DNA of 50,355 nt from an uncultured Bacillota bacterium (GCA_948466255.1 CAOJZV010000008.1:1-50355); one strand, 5' to 3'. Counted from the stretch's first letter, positions 35,651 to 43,146 are shown. Translations and numbers: made by a program. The notes: a model not told the origin generated them from the sequence alone.

Positions 35651-36486
35651 CTGGTTATATTATATCTTTGACTATTGGCTTCAAAATTTTTCTGAACATC
35701 ATCATATGTAAGTGCGGTATTATAAATTGTCACATTATAAAGATCAGCCTTCATCATATTTGTATCAGTAGCCGATGATTTCCCAATTATTAAATTACCA
35801 TTGTAGGGTTTTATATCTTGATTTGTTTCAATACCATCATAAGAGGTATCGTTGATATAAATTTCCATTCCTTTTTTATTATCTAATGTATTTCCCATTA
35901 CTACTGTTAACTGAATAACTTTATTTAAATAATTACCATAAATTTCTATACAAAGTGGCTCATTATTTGTTGTGTAATAACAAACATTTATTATTTTTTG
36001 ATTAACTGATGCATATTTTTCATCATCAGTATAGGCGTATATTCCTGCTTTACTAGACGTATCATAATATCCCCATAACCCTTTTTTCCCAGTTATGTCT
36101 TTTAATGAAACAACTATTGAATAAGTTATTGCGCTTCCTAAATCACTTTGCCTTATTCCTGTATTTAAATAAGAAGTACCATTAAAGTTTAAACGATGAT
36201 TTGAATAAGAACAGTTATATAGGGTTGCATCGTGTCCATTTCCACTTTGATCTGTCCATTTACCATTGGATGCGGTAAAGGTGGGTGCGGTAAAACTATC
36301 ATATAAAGCATAAATATTTTCTGTTTTAGCATACCCATATTCGATATCATTAAGGGCATTTTCTTTCAATTTATCCATTCCCAGTTTTTGGTTACCTAAA
36401 ATTGCAAGAGTACTTGTCATAATAACTAAGAAAAGTGCGAGCATTCCATATAAAAGTGCGGAACTAATAAATCCATTTTGTTTCAT
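35647..36486 (-). CDS. Pilin-like anchored protein with LamG-type (concanavalin-like) domain
   Basis: 279 residues. MKQNG then FISSALLYGMLALFLVIMTS is a prepilin-style leader with Gly/Phe at the cleavage point but without Glu at +5. Residues 70-275 form a jellyroll lectin-like domain of the LamG type: WTDQSGNGHDATLYNCSY, LNFNGTSYLNTG, MEIYINDTSYDG, NLIIGKSS and ADLYNVTIYNTALTYDDV are its usual strands. This suggests a surface glycan- or protein-binding module on a pseudopilin-like anchor. It has AGGAGGGG and a promoter TTGTGT-17-TATAAT just upstream. No sortase motif. Confidence 0.8.
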   Translation of the reverse strand: MKQNGFISSALLYGMLALFLVIMTSTLAILGNQKLGMDKLKENALNDIEYGYAKTENIYALYDSFTAPTFTASNGKWTDQSGNGHDATLYNCSYSNHRLNFNGTSYLNTGIRQSDLGSAITYSIVVSLKDITGKKGLWGYYDTSSKAGIYAYTDDEKYASVNQKIINVCYYTTNNEPLCIEIYGNYLNKVIQLTVVMGNTLDNKKGMEIYINDTSYDGIETNQDIKPYNGNLIIGKSSATDTNMMKADLYNVTIYNTALTYDDVQKNFEANSQRYNITS

Positions 36487-36576
36487 TGTATGCCCCTCCT
36501 ATCATTATTATCATTATACAATAAGAGATTTTTAAACACAAGGTTTTTATTTAATTATTTGTGATTTTTAAACAAA

Positions 36577-36602
36577 CCAAAAAAGCTGATTTAACAGCTT
36601 TT
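36577..36602 (-). terminator. Terminator of the P-type ATPase gene
   Basis: AAAAGCTG / CAGCTTTT stem with T-run on the minus strand. Confidence 0.85.
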
Positions 36603-36612
36603 CTTATATTTA

Positions 36613-38913
36613 TTATTTTATATTTTTAGTTAATTTATCACATATTGTATTATACATATTAAATAACATTACAGCTATCATTAATAAAATTGCTGCTAGT
36701 ATTATAAGATGTGGAGTTAAAAGTGTAAGCGAGAATAAGTCTCTTAATACTACTACTCCAAATATAAATAGTACAATCATTGAAATAAATAATACTCTTC
36801 TAAGTGTATTAAATGGAACGCTTATTTTATATAGAAGCATAAAGCCGGTAAAACCTGTTAGTAACACAGCTAAAGTTGAAACTTCCAGCTCTGTTAATCT
36901 AATTACTTCTGGCAGAATTGTAATGATAATTATATTTGTAACTATTGTAAGAGCTGTCGGTAGCGACTTTCTTAAAACATTTATAATTATTCTTCCGTTT
37001 ATTCGTTCATTATTTGGTTCTAGAGCAAGTATAAACGATGGTATTCCAATTGTAACCATACTTGTTAGAGTTAACTGAATTGGAATAAATGGATATGCTC
37101 TATTTAAAAATAAGAATATTACAGCAAGCAAAGTCGCGTATGTGGTTTTACATAAGAATAATGATGATGATCTTTGAATATTATTGATGCTTCTTCTTCC
37201 TTCACCTACTACTTTTGGCATTGATGAAAAATTGGAATCTAAAAGAACTAATTGTGATACATTTCTGGCAGCATCGCTTCCGCTATTCATAGCAATACTA
37301 CAGTCAGCTTCTTTTAAAGCTAAAACATCATTTACACCATCACCAGTCATGGCTACTGTATGACCTTGTTTTTGTAATTCTAAAATTAAAGCTTTTTTCT
37401 GATTTGGTTTTACTCTACCAAAAACGTTGTATTCACTTGCTAATTTATCGATTGGTAATTTTGTTTCGTTCATGTCGACATATTTAATGTTATCTAAACC
37501 AACTTTTTTAGCTACACCTGCTACGGTAATTGGATTATCTCCTGATATTAATTTTATATCTACGCCTTGCTGTTTAAAATATTCTAATGTCATTTTAGCG
37601 TCTGGCCTAATTTTATCGTTTATTAATATTAAAGCCATTGGTTTTATATCTTTTGGCAATTTTTTATTTAGTTTTGTGCTTGATTTTGCAAGTAGAACTA
37701 CTCTACTTTCTTTGGCATAATTATCTAATTCTTTTTTTATTTTTGTTGTATCTTTTAAAACTATTTCAGGAGCTCCTATAATATAGCTTTCTTTTTCAAA
37801 AGAAATTCCTGACCATTTTGTTTGCGATGAAAACGGAACGATTTCTAGTACTTTATAATCATTTTTTCTAGCGTATTTTTTATTTATAGCCTGCATTGTT
37901 TGATTATCTATTTCCATATGATAGCTCATTATTCCTAAGGCATCTGTTACATCACTCATTGGAGTTAAATCTAATGGAACAACTTTACTTACTACCATTT
38001 CCCCTTCAGTAAGAGTTCCTGTTTTATCTAAACAAATTGTATCTACTCTAGCTAATGTTTCAATACAATATAATTCTTGGACTAAAACTTTATATTTTGA
38101 TAATCTAATTACACTAATGGCCAGTACTGTACTTGTAAGTAAAACTAGTCCTTCTGGAATCATACCTATTAAAGCAGCTACAGTATTTACAACAGCTTCA
38201 TTAAAAGTATTTCCGTCTAAATTTAATTGATGCATAAACAATAGGATACCTACTGGTACAATAGCTATAGAAATATATTTTATTATTTTTTTTATGAAAT
38301 TCATTATTTCAGAATTGACTTTTTTAAGATATTTAGCTTCAGCTGATATTTTAGCTGTGTAATTATCTTTCCCAATATGAATTGTTTTGGCATAACAATG
38401 CCCTGATACAATAAAACTTCCTGATAGTAATTCATCACCTTTTGTTTTAGAAATTGGTTCTGATTCACCAGTTATTAATGATTCATTAACTAAAACTTCA
38501 CCTTCTATTATTGTACTATCGGTAACTATTTGATTACCTGGAGATAGTTTGGTAATTTCTCCTAATACAACTTTATGGATATCTATTTCTTCTTCTTTTC
38601 CATTTCTGATAACAGTTGTTTTGGGCTCATTTAATAGTGATAATTTATCTACTGTTAATTTACTTCTAATTTCTTGAACGGTACTGATAAAAGTATTACA
38701 AATTACGACACCTAAAAATAATAGGTTTTTATATTCGCCAACAAAAAAGATGGCAAGTCCTAAACCTAGGTTTAAAAAGTTAAAAAGTGTAAAGAAGTTT
38801 GTGGCTATTATTTGACCGATACTTTTGGTTTTAACATCGGTTTCATAATTAACTAAACCTTCTTTTGTAAGTTCATCTACTTGTCTTGTCGTTAGTCCTT
38901 TTATTTTTTCCAT
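36613..38913 (-). CDS. P-type cation-transporting ATPase (P2-like)
   Basis: 766 residues, membrane pump. The phosphorylation site is DKTGTLTEGEM (D296). The actuator motif is LITGESEPI (about 146-154), the nucleotide-binding KTKWSGISF and the hinge MTGDGVNDVLALKEADCSIAM. PEGL in transmembrane helix 4 (MIPEGLVLLTS) indicates a P2/CtpE-like type, with alkaline-earth or calcium transport likely; heavy-metal CPx and N-terminal metal-binding domains are absent. Ten membrane helices are consistent. It is monocistronic, flanked by a terminator and by the small-RNA locus. Confidence 0.93.
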   Translation of the reverse strand: MEKIKGLTTRQVDELTKEGLVNYETDVKTKSIGQIIATNFFTLFNFLNLGLGLAIFFVGEYKNLLFLGVVICNTFISTVQEIRSKLTVDKLSLLNEPKTTVIRNGKEEEIDIHKVVLGEITKLSPGNQIVTDSTIIEGEVLVNESLITGESEPISKTKGDELLSGSFIVSGHCYAKTIHIGKDNYTAKISAEAKYLKKVNSEIMNFIKKIIKYISIAIVPVGILLFMHQLNLDGNTFNEAVVNTVAALIGMIPEGLVLLTSTVLAISVIRLSKYKVLVQELYCIETLARVDTICLDKTGTLTEGEMVVSKVVPLDLTPMSDVTDALGIMSYHMEIDNQTMQAINKKYARKNDYKVLEIVPFSSQTKWSGISFEKESYIIGAPEIVLKDTTKIKKELDNYAKESRVVLLAKSSTKLNKKLPKDIKPMALILINDKIRPDAKMTLEYFKQQGVDIKLISGDNPITVAGVAKKVGLDNIKYVDMNETKLPIDKLASEYNVFGRVKPNQKKALILELQKQGHTVAMTGDGVNDVLALKEADCSIAMNSGSDAARNVSQLVLLDSNFSSMPKVVGEGRRSINNIQRSSSLFLCKTTYATLLAVIFLFLNRAYPFIPIQLTLTSMVTIGIPSFILALEPNNERINGRIIINVLRKSLPTALTIVTNIIIITILPEVIRLTELEVSTLAVLLTGFTGFMLLYKISVPFNTLRRVLFISMIVLFIFGVVVLRDLFSLTLLTPHLIILAAILLMIAVMLFNMYNTICDKLTKNIK

Positions 38914-39007
38914 ATTATTCCTTCTTCTTTTATAATTGTATCATATTTTTATTATTAGGTGTTAGTGTTTTTTTATTACATTTTTGTAAGGTATTTAATT
39001 TTAATAA

Positions 39008-39036
39008 TTGAATATTTTTAGGGAATGTGGTATAGT
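39008..39036 (+). promoter_or_regulatory. Promoter of the plus-strand small RNA
   Basis: TTGAAT (39008-39013), 17 nt, TATAGT (39031-39036), with TGTGG before the -10. The sequence is closely similar to the promoter at 39522-39549. Confidence 0.7.
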
Positions 39037-39066
39037 TTAATTAATGAGAGAAATCTCATAAAAAAA

Positions 39067-39090
39067 GGGAAACATTGTAACATATCAATG
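39067..39090 (+). repeat. Shared 5' element, copy 1 of 3
   Basis: GGAAACATTGTAAC plus eight further matching bases. The same 23-24 base element, with one difference, lies inverted at 39489-39512. The shorter core is inverted at 39291-39305. Confidence 0.8.
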
Positions 39091-39115
39091 TCTACCCTAA
39101 TGATTCATTAGAGAA

Positions 39116-39136
39116 GACACTCCGATTAGGGGTGTC
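39116..39136. terminator. Shared convergent terminator of small RNA and micro-peptide gene
   Basis: GACACTCC / GGGGTGTC stem with GATTA loop. T-rich on the plus side (TTTCTTT) and TTCTCT on the minus side, placed between two convergent transcripts. Confidence 0.75.
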
Positions 39137-39144
39137 TTTCTTTA

Positions 39145-39228
39145 TTAATTAAGACTCTTCCAAAGAAGAGTAACTAATAAAATGATAATTATAAGCAATA
39201 CTAGGATTAAAAAATCTTTTTTTGACAT
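39145..39228 (-). CDS. 27-residue hydrophobic micro-peptide, candidate type I toxin
   Basis: The peptide has MSKKDF, then 17 hydrophobic residues (LILVLLIIIILLVTLLW), then KSLN: a single membrane helix with charged ends, as in type I toxins and holin-like peptides. AAAGGAGGGG (39239-39248) lies ten bases before the ATG. A 7-bp hairpin TTTCAGG/CCTGAAA (39246-39265) abuts and partly covers this site and may limit translation. It has its own promoter (39316-39344). Its 3' end converges on an opposing small RNA with a shared terminator. Toxicity is inferred only. Confidence 0.6.
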   Translation of the reverse strand: MSKKDFLILVLLIIIILLVTLLWKSLN

Positions 39229-39290
39229 AAATTCCAAACCCCTCCTTTCAGGAAACCCCCTGAAAAAAATGAAAGGTAGACACCGATAGC

Positions 39291-39305
39291 GGTTACAATG
39301 TTTCC
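39291..39305 (-). repeat. Shared 5' element, copy 2 of 3 (micro-peptide leader)
   Basis: GGAAACATTGTAACC on the minus strand within a few bases of the predicted start of the micro-peptide mRNA. The similarity to copy 1 continues as TATC..TGTCTACC. Confidence 0.8.
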
Positions 39306-39315
39306 ACGAAAAGCT

Positions 39316-39344
39316 AATATATATTAATGTTTTTATCAAGTCAA
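39316..39344 (-). promoter_or_regulatory. Promoter of the micro-peptide gene
   Basis: TTGACT (39339-39344), 17 nt, TATATT (39316-39321) on the minus strand; predicted start near 39308. Confidence 0.75.
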
Positions 39345-39437
39345 TACTTTTTACGAACTTCCCTTTTTGGGAATTTTTTATGTGCAGATTTGGGAAATTT
39401 ATATGACTTTTTATGTAAAAAAGGAAAATTGGCAATT

Positions 39438-39515
39438 AAAAAAGGCACCTAAGTCCTAGACTTAAGTGCTTGAACACATTTGGACAAGCGTTGATATGTT
39501 ACAATGTTTCCCATT
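39438..39515 (-). ncRNA. Second small RNA of the micro-peptide locus
   Basis: A predicted transcript of about 75 bases upstream of, and in the same direction as, the micro-peptide gene. It begins with the shared element GGAAACATTGTAAC (within 39489-39512) and ends with an 11-bp stem terminator (39445-39469, GCACTTAAGTC / GACTTAGGTGC) plus six T. GCTTG/CAAGC (about 39466-39490) can form an alternative stem competing with the terminator. No ORF is apparent. Confidence 0.55.
39489..39512 (-). repeat. Shared 5' element, copy 3 of 3
   Basis: Inverted relative to copy 1 and nearly identical over 23-24 bases, at the 5' end of the second small RNA. Confidence 0.8.
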
Positions 39516-39521
39516 ACTTAA

Positions 39522-39549
39522 TTTATATCACATTTTGTTAAGTATTCAA
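39522..39549 (-). promoter_or_regulatory. Promoter of the second small RNA
   Basis: TTGAAT (39544-39549), 16 nt, TATAAA (39522-39527) on the minus strand, with ATGTGA ahead of the -10 as in the promoter at 39008-39036. Confidence 0.7.
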
Positions 39550-39599
39550 ACATATACATTTTTTTAACTTTATAAATTTTCCTATTAGAAAAATAGATA

Positions 39600-39628
39600 A
39601 TAAAAGAACTGCTAAATCATAGCAGTCC
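39600..39628 (-). terminator. Terminator of the 39643-40320 gene
   Basis: GGACTGCTA / TAGCAGTTC stem and T-rich 3' side on the minus strand. Confidence 0.8.
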
Positions 39629-39642
39629 TAAAATGTTTAAAT

Positions 39643-40320
39643 TTATTCAAAAGTATCTATTATATGCTGAGTTCCGTCTTTCTCTATTGCTATTACTTCA
39701 AAAGCATGATTGTTTCTACTTTGTACTATAGTTACTATATTTTTTAAATTTTTTACATTATTTTTTAATTCAACTTTACCTTCTAATAAATCTTCTCCCA
39801 TTATTGCAGATACAGTTCCGTCTGCTCTTATAATCATAATGCCTGCACCACCTACATCTTGACCAGTTTTAAAATCATAACCAGATACTGCATTATCTAT
39901 GTCTAGTTTTATGGATTTAATAATATCTCCATTTTCGCACCATTCTTTGTCATATTGTGAATCACCAGTAAGACAAATACCTTCAATGGTGTTATCTTGA
40001 TGCAATTGTTTTAATTTTTCCATAATATTTTTTTCATTTTCATCCGTGCCCATTAGGTCAGACAAATCATCAATCGCTAAAAATGCGTTTCCATCTTTTG
40101 TTATATATAAACTACCAAAAATGCTATTAAGTGCTTGAATTTCTGATTTATTATCTAAATTAAATCCTTCTTCAGTTTTAACTTCTGTTGTTTCTTTTTT
40201 GATAGGCTCTTCAGTTTCCTTACTTAAAACCTTATCATATGCAATATAGCCACCAAGTCCTAATACTGCTAAAACCAAAATAACTATTACAATAGTTTTC
40301 CCCTTACTTTTCTTCTCCAT
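39643..40320 (-). CDS. Hypothetical membrane-anchored extracytoplasmic protein
   Basis: 225 residues, not recognised. A basic start (MEKKSKGK) and one hydrophobic helix (8-28, TIVIVILVLAVLGLGGYIAY) anchor it. A Lys/Glu/Thr-rich linker (about 33-52) leads to an outer domain with two Cys (CLTGDSQYDKEWC) that may form a disulfide, and with the phrases IRADGTVSAIMGE and IEKDGTQHIIDTF. The general plan resembles the pilin-like proteins elsewhere in the window, but with no processing site. It has AGGAGG upstream. It is divergent from the ytrA-type operon and has its own terminator. Confidence 0.72.
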   Translation of the reverse strand: MEKKSKGKTIVIVILVLAVLGLGGYIAYDKVLSKETEEPIKKETTEVKTEEGFNLDNKSEIQALNSIFGSLYITKDGNAFLAIDDLSDLMGTDENEKNIMEKLKQLHQDNTIEGICLTGDSQYDKEWCENGDIIKSIKLDIDNAVSGYDFKTGQDVGGAGIMIIRADGTVSAIMGEDLLEGKVELKNNVKNLKNIVTIVQSRNNHAFEVIAIEKDGTQHIIDTFE

Positions 40321-40435
40321 AATTCTTTTCCTCCTATTTCCACCTTCATTATATCATAACTGCATAATAACACACTTATTTAAATGATTTTAACTTATAT
40401 TTCTTTACGTACTGTTTACAAATGCATATTAAAAA

Positions 40436-40492
40436 AGCAAGGGTTTAATAAACCTTTGCTGGAAAATGTAGGAGGAATTATAACTCCTACAT
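40436..40492. other. Two adjacent strong hairpins in an intergenic gap
   Basis: AGCAAGGGTTT / AAACCTTTGCT (40436-40460) and ATGTAGGAG / CTCCTACAT (about 40468-40491) sit between two divergent genes. A TTTACG-17-TATTAA pair upstream on the plus strand could start a transcript. On the minus strand the first hairpin is followed by TTTTTT and looks like a terminator. The origin and direction are not settled. Confidence 0.4.
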
Positions 40493-40532
40493 CTATATAT
40501 TGTGTATATTTTTTTATTTTATACATTTTTTA

Positions 40533-40561
40533 TTGACAAATTTTTATTTGTGTTATATCAT
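40533..40561 (+). promoter_or_regulatory. Promoter of the YtrA-type operon
   Basis: TTGACA (40533-40538), 17 nt, TATCAT (40556-40561). Confidence 0.8.
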
Positions 40562-40566
40562 ATTAT

Positions 40567-40586
40567 TGTATTAGTTCAGTAATACA
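40567..40586 (+). promoter_or_regulatory. Probable operator of the YtrA-type regulator
   Basis: Perfect inverted repeat TGTATTA-N6-TAATACA placed on the predicted transcription start. Its position fits autorepression by the GntR/YtrA protein encoded directly downstream. Confidence 0.65.
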
Positions 40587-40603
40587 GTTTGGAGTTGGTG
40601 AAT

Positions 40604-40966
40604 TTGAGATGGGAATTTGATAATGATAGACCAATTTATATTCAGTTAGTAGAAAAGCTGAAGTTATTTATTATATCTGGGCAGTATGAACCTGGAAGCA
40701 GGATGTTATCAGTTAGGGATTTAGCTTTGGAAGCTAAGGTTAATCCTAACACGATGCAGAAGGCTTTGGGTGAACTTGAAAATTTAGGTTTAATTTATAC
40801 TAAAAGAACTAGTGGTAAATATGTAACTGAGGATAAAAAATTAATTTCTAAATTTAAAGATGAGATGGCTCTTGAAAAGGTTCATGCTTATTTGAATGAT
40901 ATGAAAAGTATTGGTTTTTCTAAAAAGGAAGCTATGGATTATTTAAAAATGAGTAAGGAGGAATAA
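40604..40966 (+). CDS. GntR-family regulator, YtrA subfamily
   Basis: 120 residues. The N-terminal winged helix (RWEFDNDRPIYIQLVEKL, then LSVRDLALEAKVNPNTMQKA and LENLGLIYTKRTSGKYV) is the GntR DNA-binding domain. The short C-terminal helical tail (about 80-120) defines the YtrA subfamily, which regulates adjacent ABC transporters. A TTG start at 40604 is chosen: it is nine bases after GGAG and gives the usual M-R-W-E-F opening; GTG at 40598 and TTG at 40589 are in frame but badly spaced. First gene of a three-gene operon with the ABC transporter. Confidence 0.88.
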   Translation: MRWEFDNDRPIYIQLVEKLKLFIISGQYEPGSRMLSVRDLALEAKVNPNTMQKALGELENLGLIYTKRTSGKYVTEDKKLISKFKDEMALEKVHAYLNDMKSIGFSKKEAMDYLKMSKEE

Positions 40967-40967
40967 T

Positions 40968-41663
40968 ATGGCTTTGGTAAAATGTGATGGTGTGTGCAAA
41001 AGTTATGGGAAAAATTCTATTTTAAAAAATATTAATTTAGAAATTCCTAAAGGAAAAATTATTGGGCTTTTAGGTCCTAATGGAAGTGGTAAAACTACTT
41101 TGATTAAAATTATTAATGGTTTACTTGAAACTAATAGCGGAACTGTTTTAGTTAATGGTGAAAAGATTGGTATTAATAGTAAGAAGGTTATTTCTTATTT
41201 GCCTGAAAGACCTTATGTTAATTTTAATATGAGTGTTAAGGAACTTATTAATTATTTTAGTGATTTTTATGATAATTTTGATAGTGATACCGCTTATAAG
41301 TTGCTTGAAAAATTAAATTTAAATCCTAACGATAAATTAAATACGATGTCTAAAGGTATGAAAGAAAAAGTACAGCTTATTTTGGTTATGAGTCGTAAGG
41401 CTGATTTATACATTTTGGATGAACCGATTGGTGGTGTTGATCCTGCTACTCGTGATTATATTTTAGATACAATCTTAACTAATTTTAATGATGGTGCGAG
41501 CGTAATTATTTCTACGCATTTAATTAGTGATATTGAGAAGATTTTAGATGAGGTTATTTTCATTAAAGAAGGTTCTATTTATTTAACTGGTGATGCTGAT
41601 GAACTTAGAACATCTAAAGGTATGAGTATTGATGAAATTTTTAGGGAGGAATTTAAATGTTAG
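40968..41663 (+). CDS. ABC transporter ATP-binding protein
   Basis: 231 residues. Walker A GPNGSGKTT (about 34-42), a signature region MSKGMKEKVQL where the usual LSGGQ reads MSKGM, Walker B LYILDEPIGGVDP and the H-loop STHLISD. The MSKGM-type signature is common in YtrB/EcsA-like exporters. It starts one base after the regulator's stop codon and overlaps the permease gene by seven bases. In YtrA-type systems such transporters respond to cell-envelope stress; the cargo is unknown. Confidence 0.92.
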   Translation: MALVKCDGVCKSYGKNSILKNINLEIPKGKIIGLLGPNGSGKTTLIKIINGLLETNSGTVLVNGEKIGINSKKVISYLPERPYVNFNMSVKELINYFSDFYDNFDSDTAYKLLEKLNLNPNDKLNTMSKGMKEKVQLILVMSRKADLYILDEPIGGVDPATRDYILDTILTNFNDGASVIISTHLISDIEKILDEVIFIKEGSIYLTGDADELRTSKGMSIDEIFREEFKC

Positions 41664-42445
41664 GTAAAGTTTTAAAGTATGATTTGAAAAGTATGGGAAA
41701 ATCTTTATTTCCTTTATATGCTGGTTTAATTGTTTTAGCTTTAGTTTTGAAAGTTATAAGTTTCATTACTGATAGTGTTTCAGCTTTTAAATTTGTTTAT
41801 AATATTATGTTTATATTTTTTATCATTTTAGTTATTGGTGGTTTGTTTTATACTTTCTTAGTTTCAATTATGCGTTACTATAAGAATTTATATTCTGATG
41901 AGGGTTATTTAACTCATACCCTACCTGTGGGCACTAATAGTTTATTATTTTCAAAGGTGGTTTCTTCCCTTGTGTATATAGTATTGTCTGTTATTATATC
42001 TTTTATTTCTATTATTATTGTACTTGGGTATAATGATGTTGTTAGTGTTTTAAAAGAAGGATTAGAATTCTTTAGTTTATGTTTTGATATGAGTGTGTTT
42101 TCTATTGCTATGTGGGCCATTTTCTTCTTATTACTTAGTTATATTTGCTATGTATTAATGGTATATGCGGGTATTAGTCTTGGTAATATGCATAGTAAAA
42201 ATAAAATAGTTTTTAGTGTTATATATACAGTAGTTATTTATTACATTACACAAATGCTTGGAGTACTTCTAATTGGAATTATGTTCTTAGTTAATCCAGA
42301 TATTATGAGTCAACTTGATCAAGCTATACCGGATAAAGAGTATTTCATTTGGATTATGGGCTGCGGTATGGGTCTTAATTTAGTTTTATTATTTACTTGT
42401 TACTTTATTTGTTATAACCGTTTAAAACATTTAAATCTTAGTTAA
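41657..42445 (+). CDS. ABC transporter permease
   Basis: 262 residues with about six membrane segments: 15-37, 48-73, 95-125, 140-172, 180-210 and 228-255. LYSDEGYLTHTLPV between helices 2 and 3 is a motif frequent in YtrA-associated permeases. It overlaps the ATPase gene by seven bases; the operon ends at a perfect terminator 42446-42470. Confidence 0.85.
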   Translation: MLGKVLKYDLKSMGKSLFPLYAGLIVLALVLKVISFITDSVSAFKFVYNIMFIFFIILVIGGLFYTFLVSIMRYYKNLYSDEGYLTHTLPVGTNSLLFSKVVSSLVYIVLSVIISFISIIIVLGYNDVVSVLKEGLEFFSLCFDMSVFSIAMWAIFFLLLSYICYVLMVYAGISLGNMHSKNKIVFSVIYTVVIYYITQMLGVLLIGIMFLVNPDIMSQLDQAIPDKEYFIWIMGCGMGLNLVLLFTCYFICYNRLKHLNLS

Positions 42446-42470
42446 AGTACGAATTGTTCGTACTTTTTTT
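42446..42470 (+). terminator. Terminator of the YtrA-type operon
   Basis: AGTACGAA / TTCGTACT stem with a run of seven T. Confidence 0.9.
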
Positions 42471-42518
42471 CACGCTTTTTTATTATTTTAATAAAATAAT
42501 AAGAAAGAAGGTATTTGA

Positions 42519-43133
42519 ATGATTATTTATTTATCTTTGATTTTAGCTTTGTCATTGGATACTTTTATGGCGGCTTTATCTTATGAGGCTAATAAGATTA
42601 AAATTCCTATCAGTTCTAATTTGATTATTAGTTTTATATGTGCATTAGTTTTATTTATTTCTTTATTGTTAGGAAATGTACTTAGTATATTTATTCCTGA
42701 TTTTATTTTAGTTTTTATTTCTTTTGTTATTTTATTTAGTATTGGCCTTTTTAAAATTTTTGATAATCGGATTAAGAAATTTATTAAAAAAAGAAATTTT
42801 AAAAGTAAAAGTATCAATTTTTCTTTTTGTAATTTAAAGTTTATTTTACAGATTTATTCTGATTATGCTTATGCGGATATGGATAAATCTAAGTCTTTAT
42901 CCCCTATTGAAGCTATTTCTCTGGCGTTTGCTTTATCTATTGATGGTTTAAGTGCGGGGCTGGCTTTTAATACAGATATTATATTGGGATTATTTATTTT
43001 TATTATTTGTTTTGGGATAAATGTTTTATTTATTTTGTTTGCGAAGGGATTTAATAGTTTATTTAATAATAAAATTGATTTTTCTTTATTAGGAGGATTT
43101 ATATTTATTATTTTGGCTTTGTGCAAACTATAG
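42519..43133 (+). CDS. ytaF: YtaF-like (MntP-fold) sporulation-associated membrane protein
   Basis: 204 residues, six hydrophobic segments in two halves joined by a basic loop (about 85-125). The duplicated motifs ALSLDTFMAALSY (10-22) and ALSIDGLSAGLAF (137-149), with a buried Asp in each, are those of the MntP/YtaF superfamily. YtaF is found mostly in spore formers. A manganese- or cation-export role is possible from MntP homology. The next gene starts 14 bases later, so the pair is probably cotranscribed. Confidence 0.83.
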   Translation: MIIYLSLILALSLDTFMAALSYEANKIKIPISSNLIISFICALVLFISLLLGNVLSIFIPDFILVFISFVILFSIGLFKIFDNRIKKFIKKRNFKSKSINFSFCNLKFILQIYSDYAYADMDKSKSLSPIEAISLAFALSIDGLSAGLAFNTDIILGLFIFIICFGINVLFILFAKGFNSLFNNKIDFSLLGGFIFIILALCKL

Positions 43134-43146
43134 AAATGGGGTTTTT

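Larger units (their letters stand above)
39043..39142 (+). ncRNA. Candidate antitoxin-type small RNA opposite the micro-peptide gene
   Basis: A predicted transcript of about 100 bases. It starts with a perfect hairpin ATGAGA-GAAA-TCTCAT (39044-39059), then GGAAACATTGTAAC (39068-39081), which can fold through ACATTG/CAATGT (39073-39091). It ends in the shared terminator at 39116-39136. CCCTAAT (39095-39101) can alternatively pair with ATTAGGG (39125-39131) of the terminator, so two structures compete. It is convergent with the peptide gene and antisense to the 3' end of that mRNA. No coding frame with a ribosome-binding site is seen. Confidence 0.55.

Noticed and set aside
39145-39435. A 96-residue reading of the micro-peptide frame starting at 39435
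   Set aside because: It would begin upstream of the predicted transcript start (near 39308) and lacks a ribosome-binding site. The internal ATG at 39228 has both promoter and Shine-Dalgarno support.
39067-39512. Miniature transposon with GGAAACATTGTAAC inverted ends
   Set aside because: The inverted arms are in line with promoter positions and RNA starts, and no target-site duplication is obvious. A regulatory locus explains more, though mobility is not excluded.
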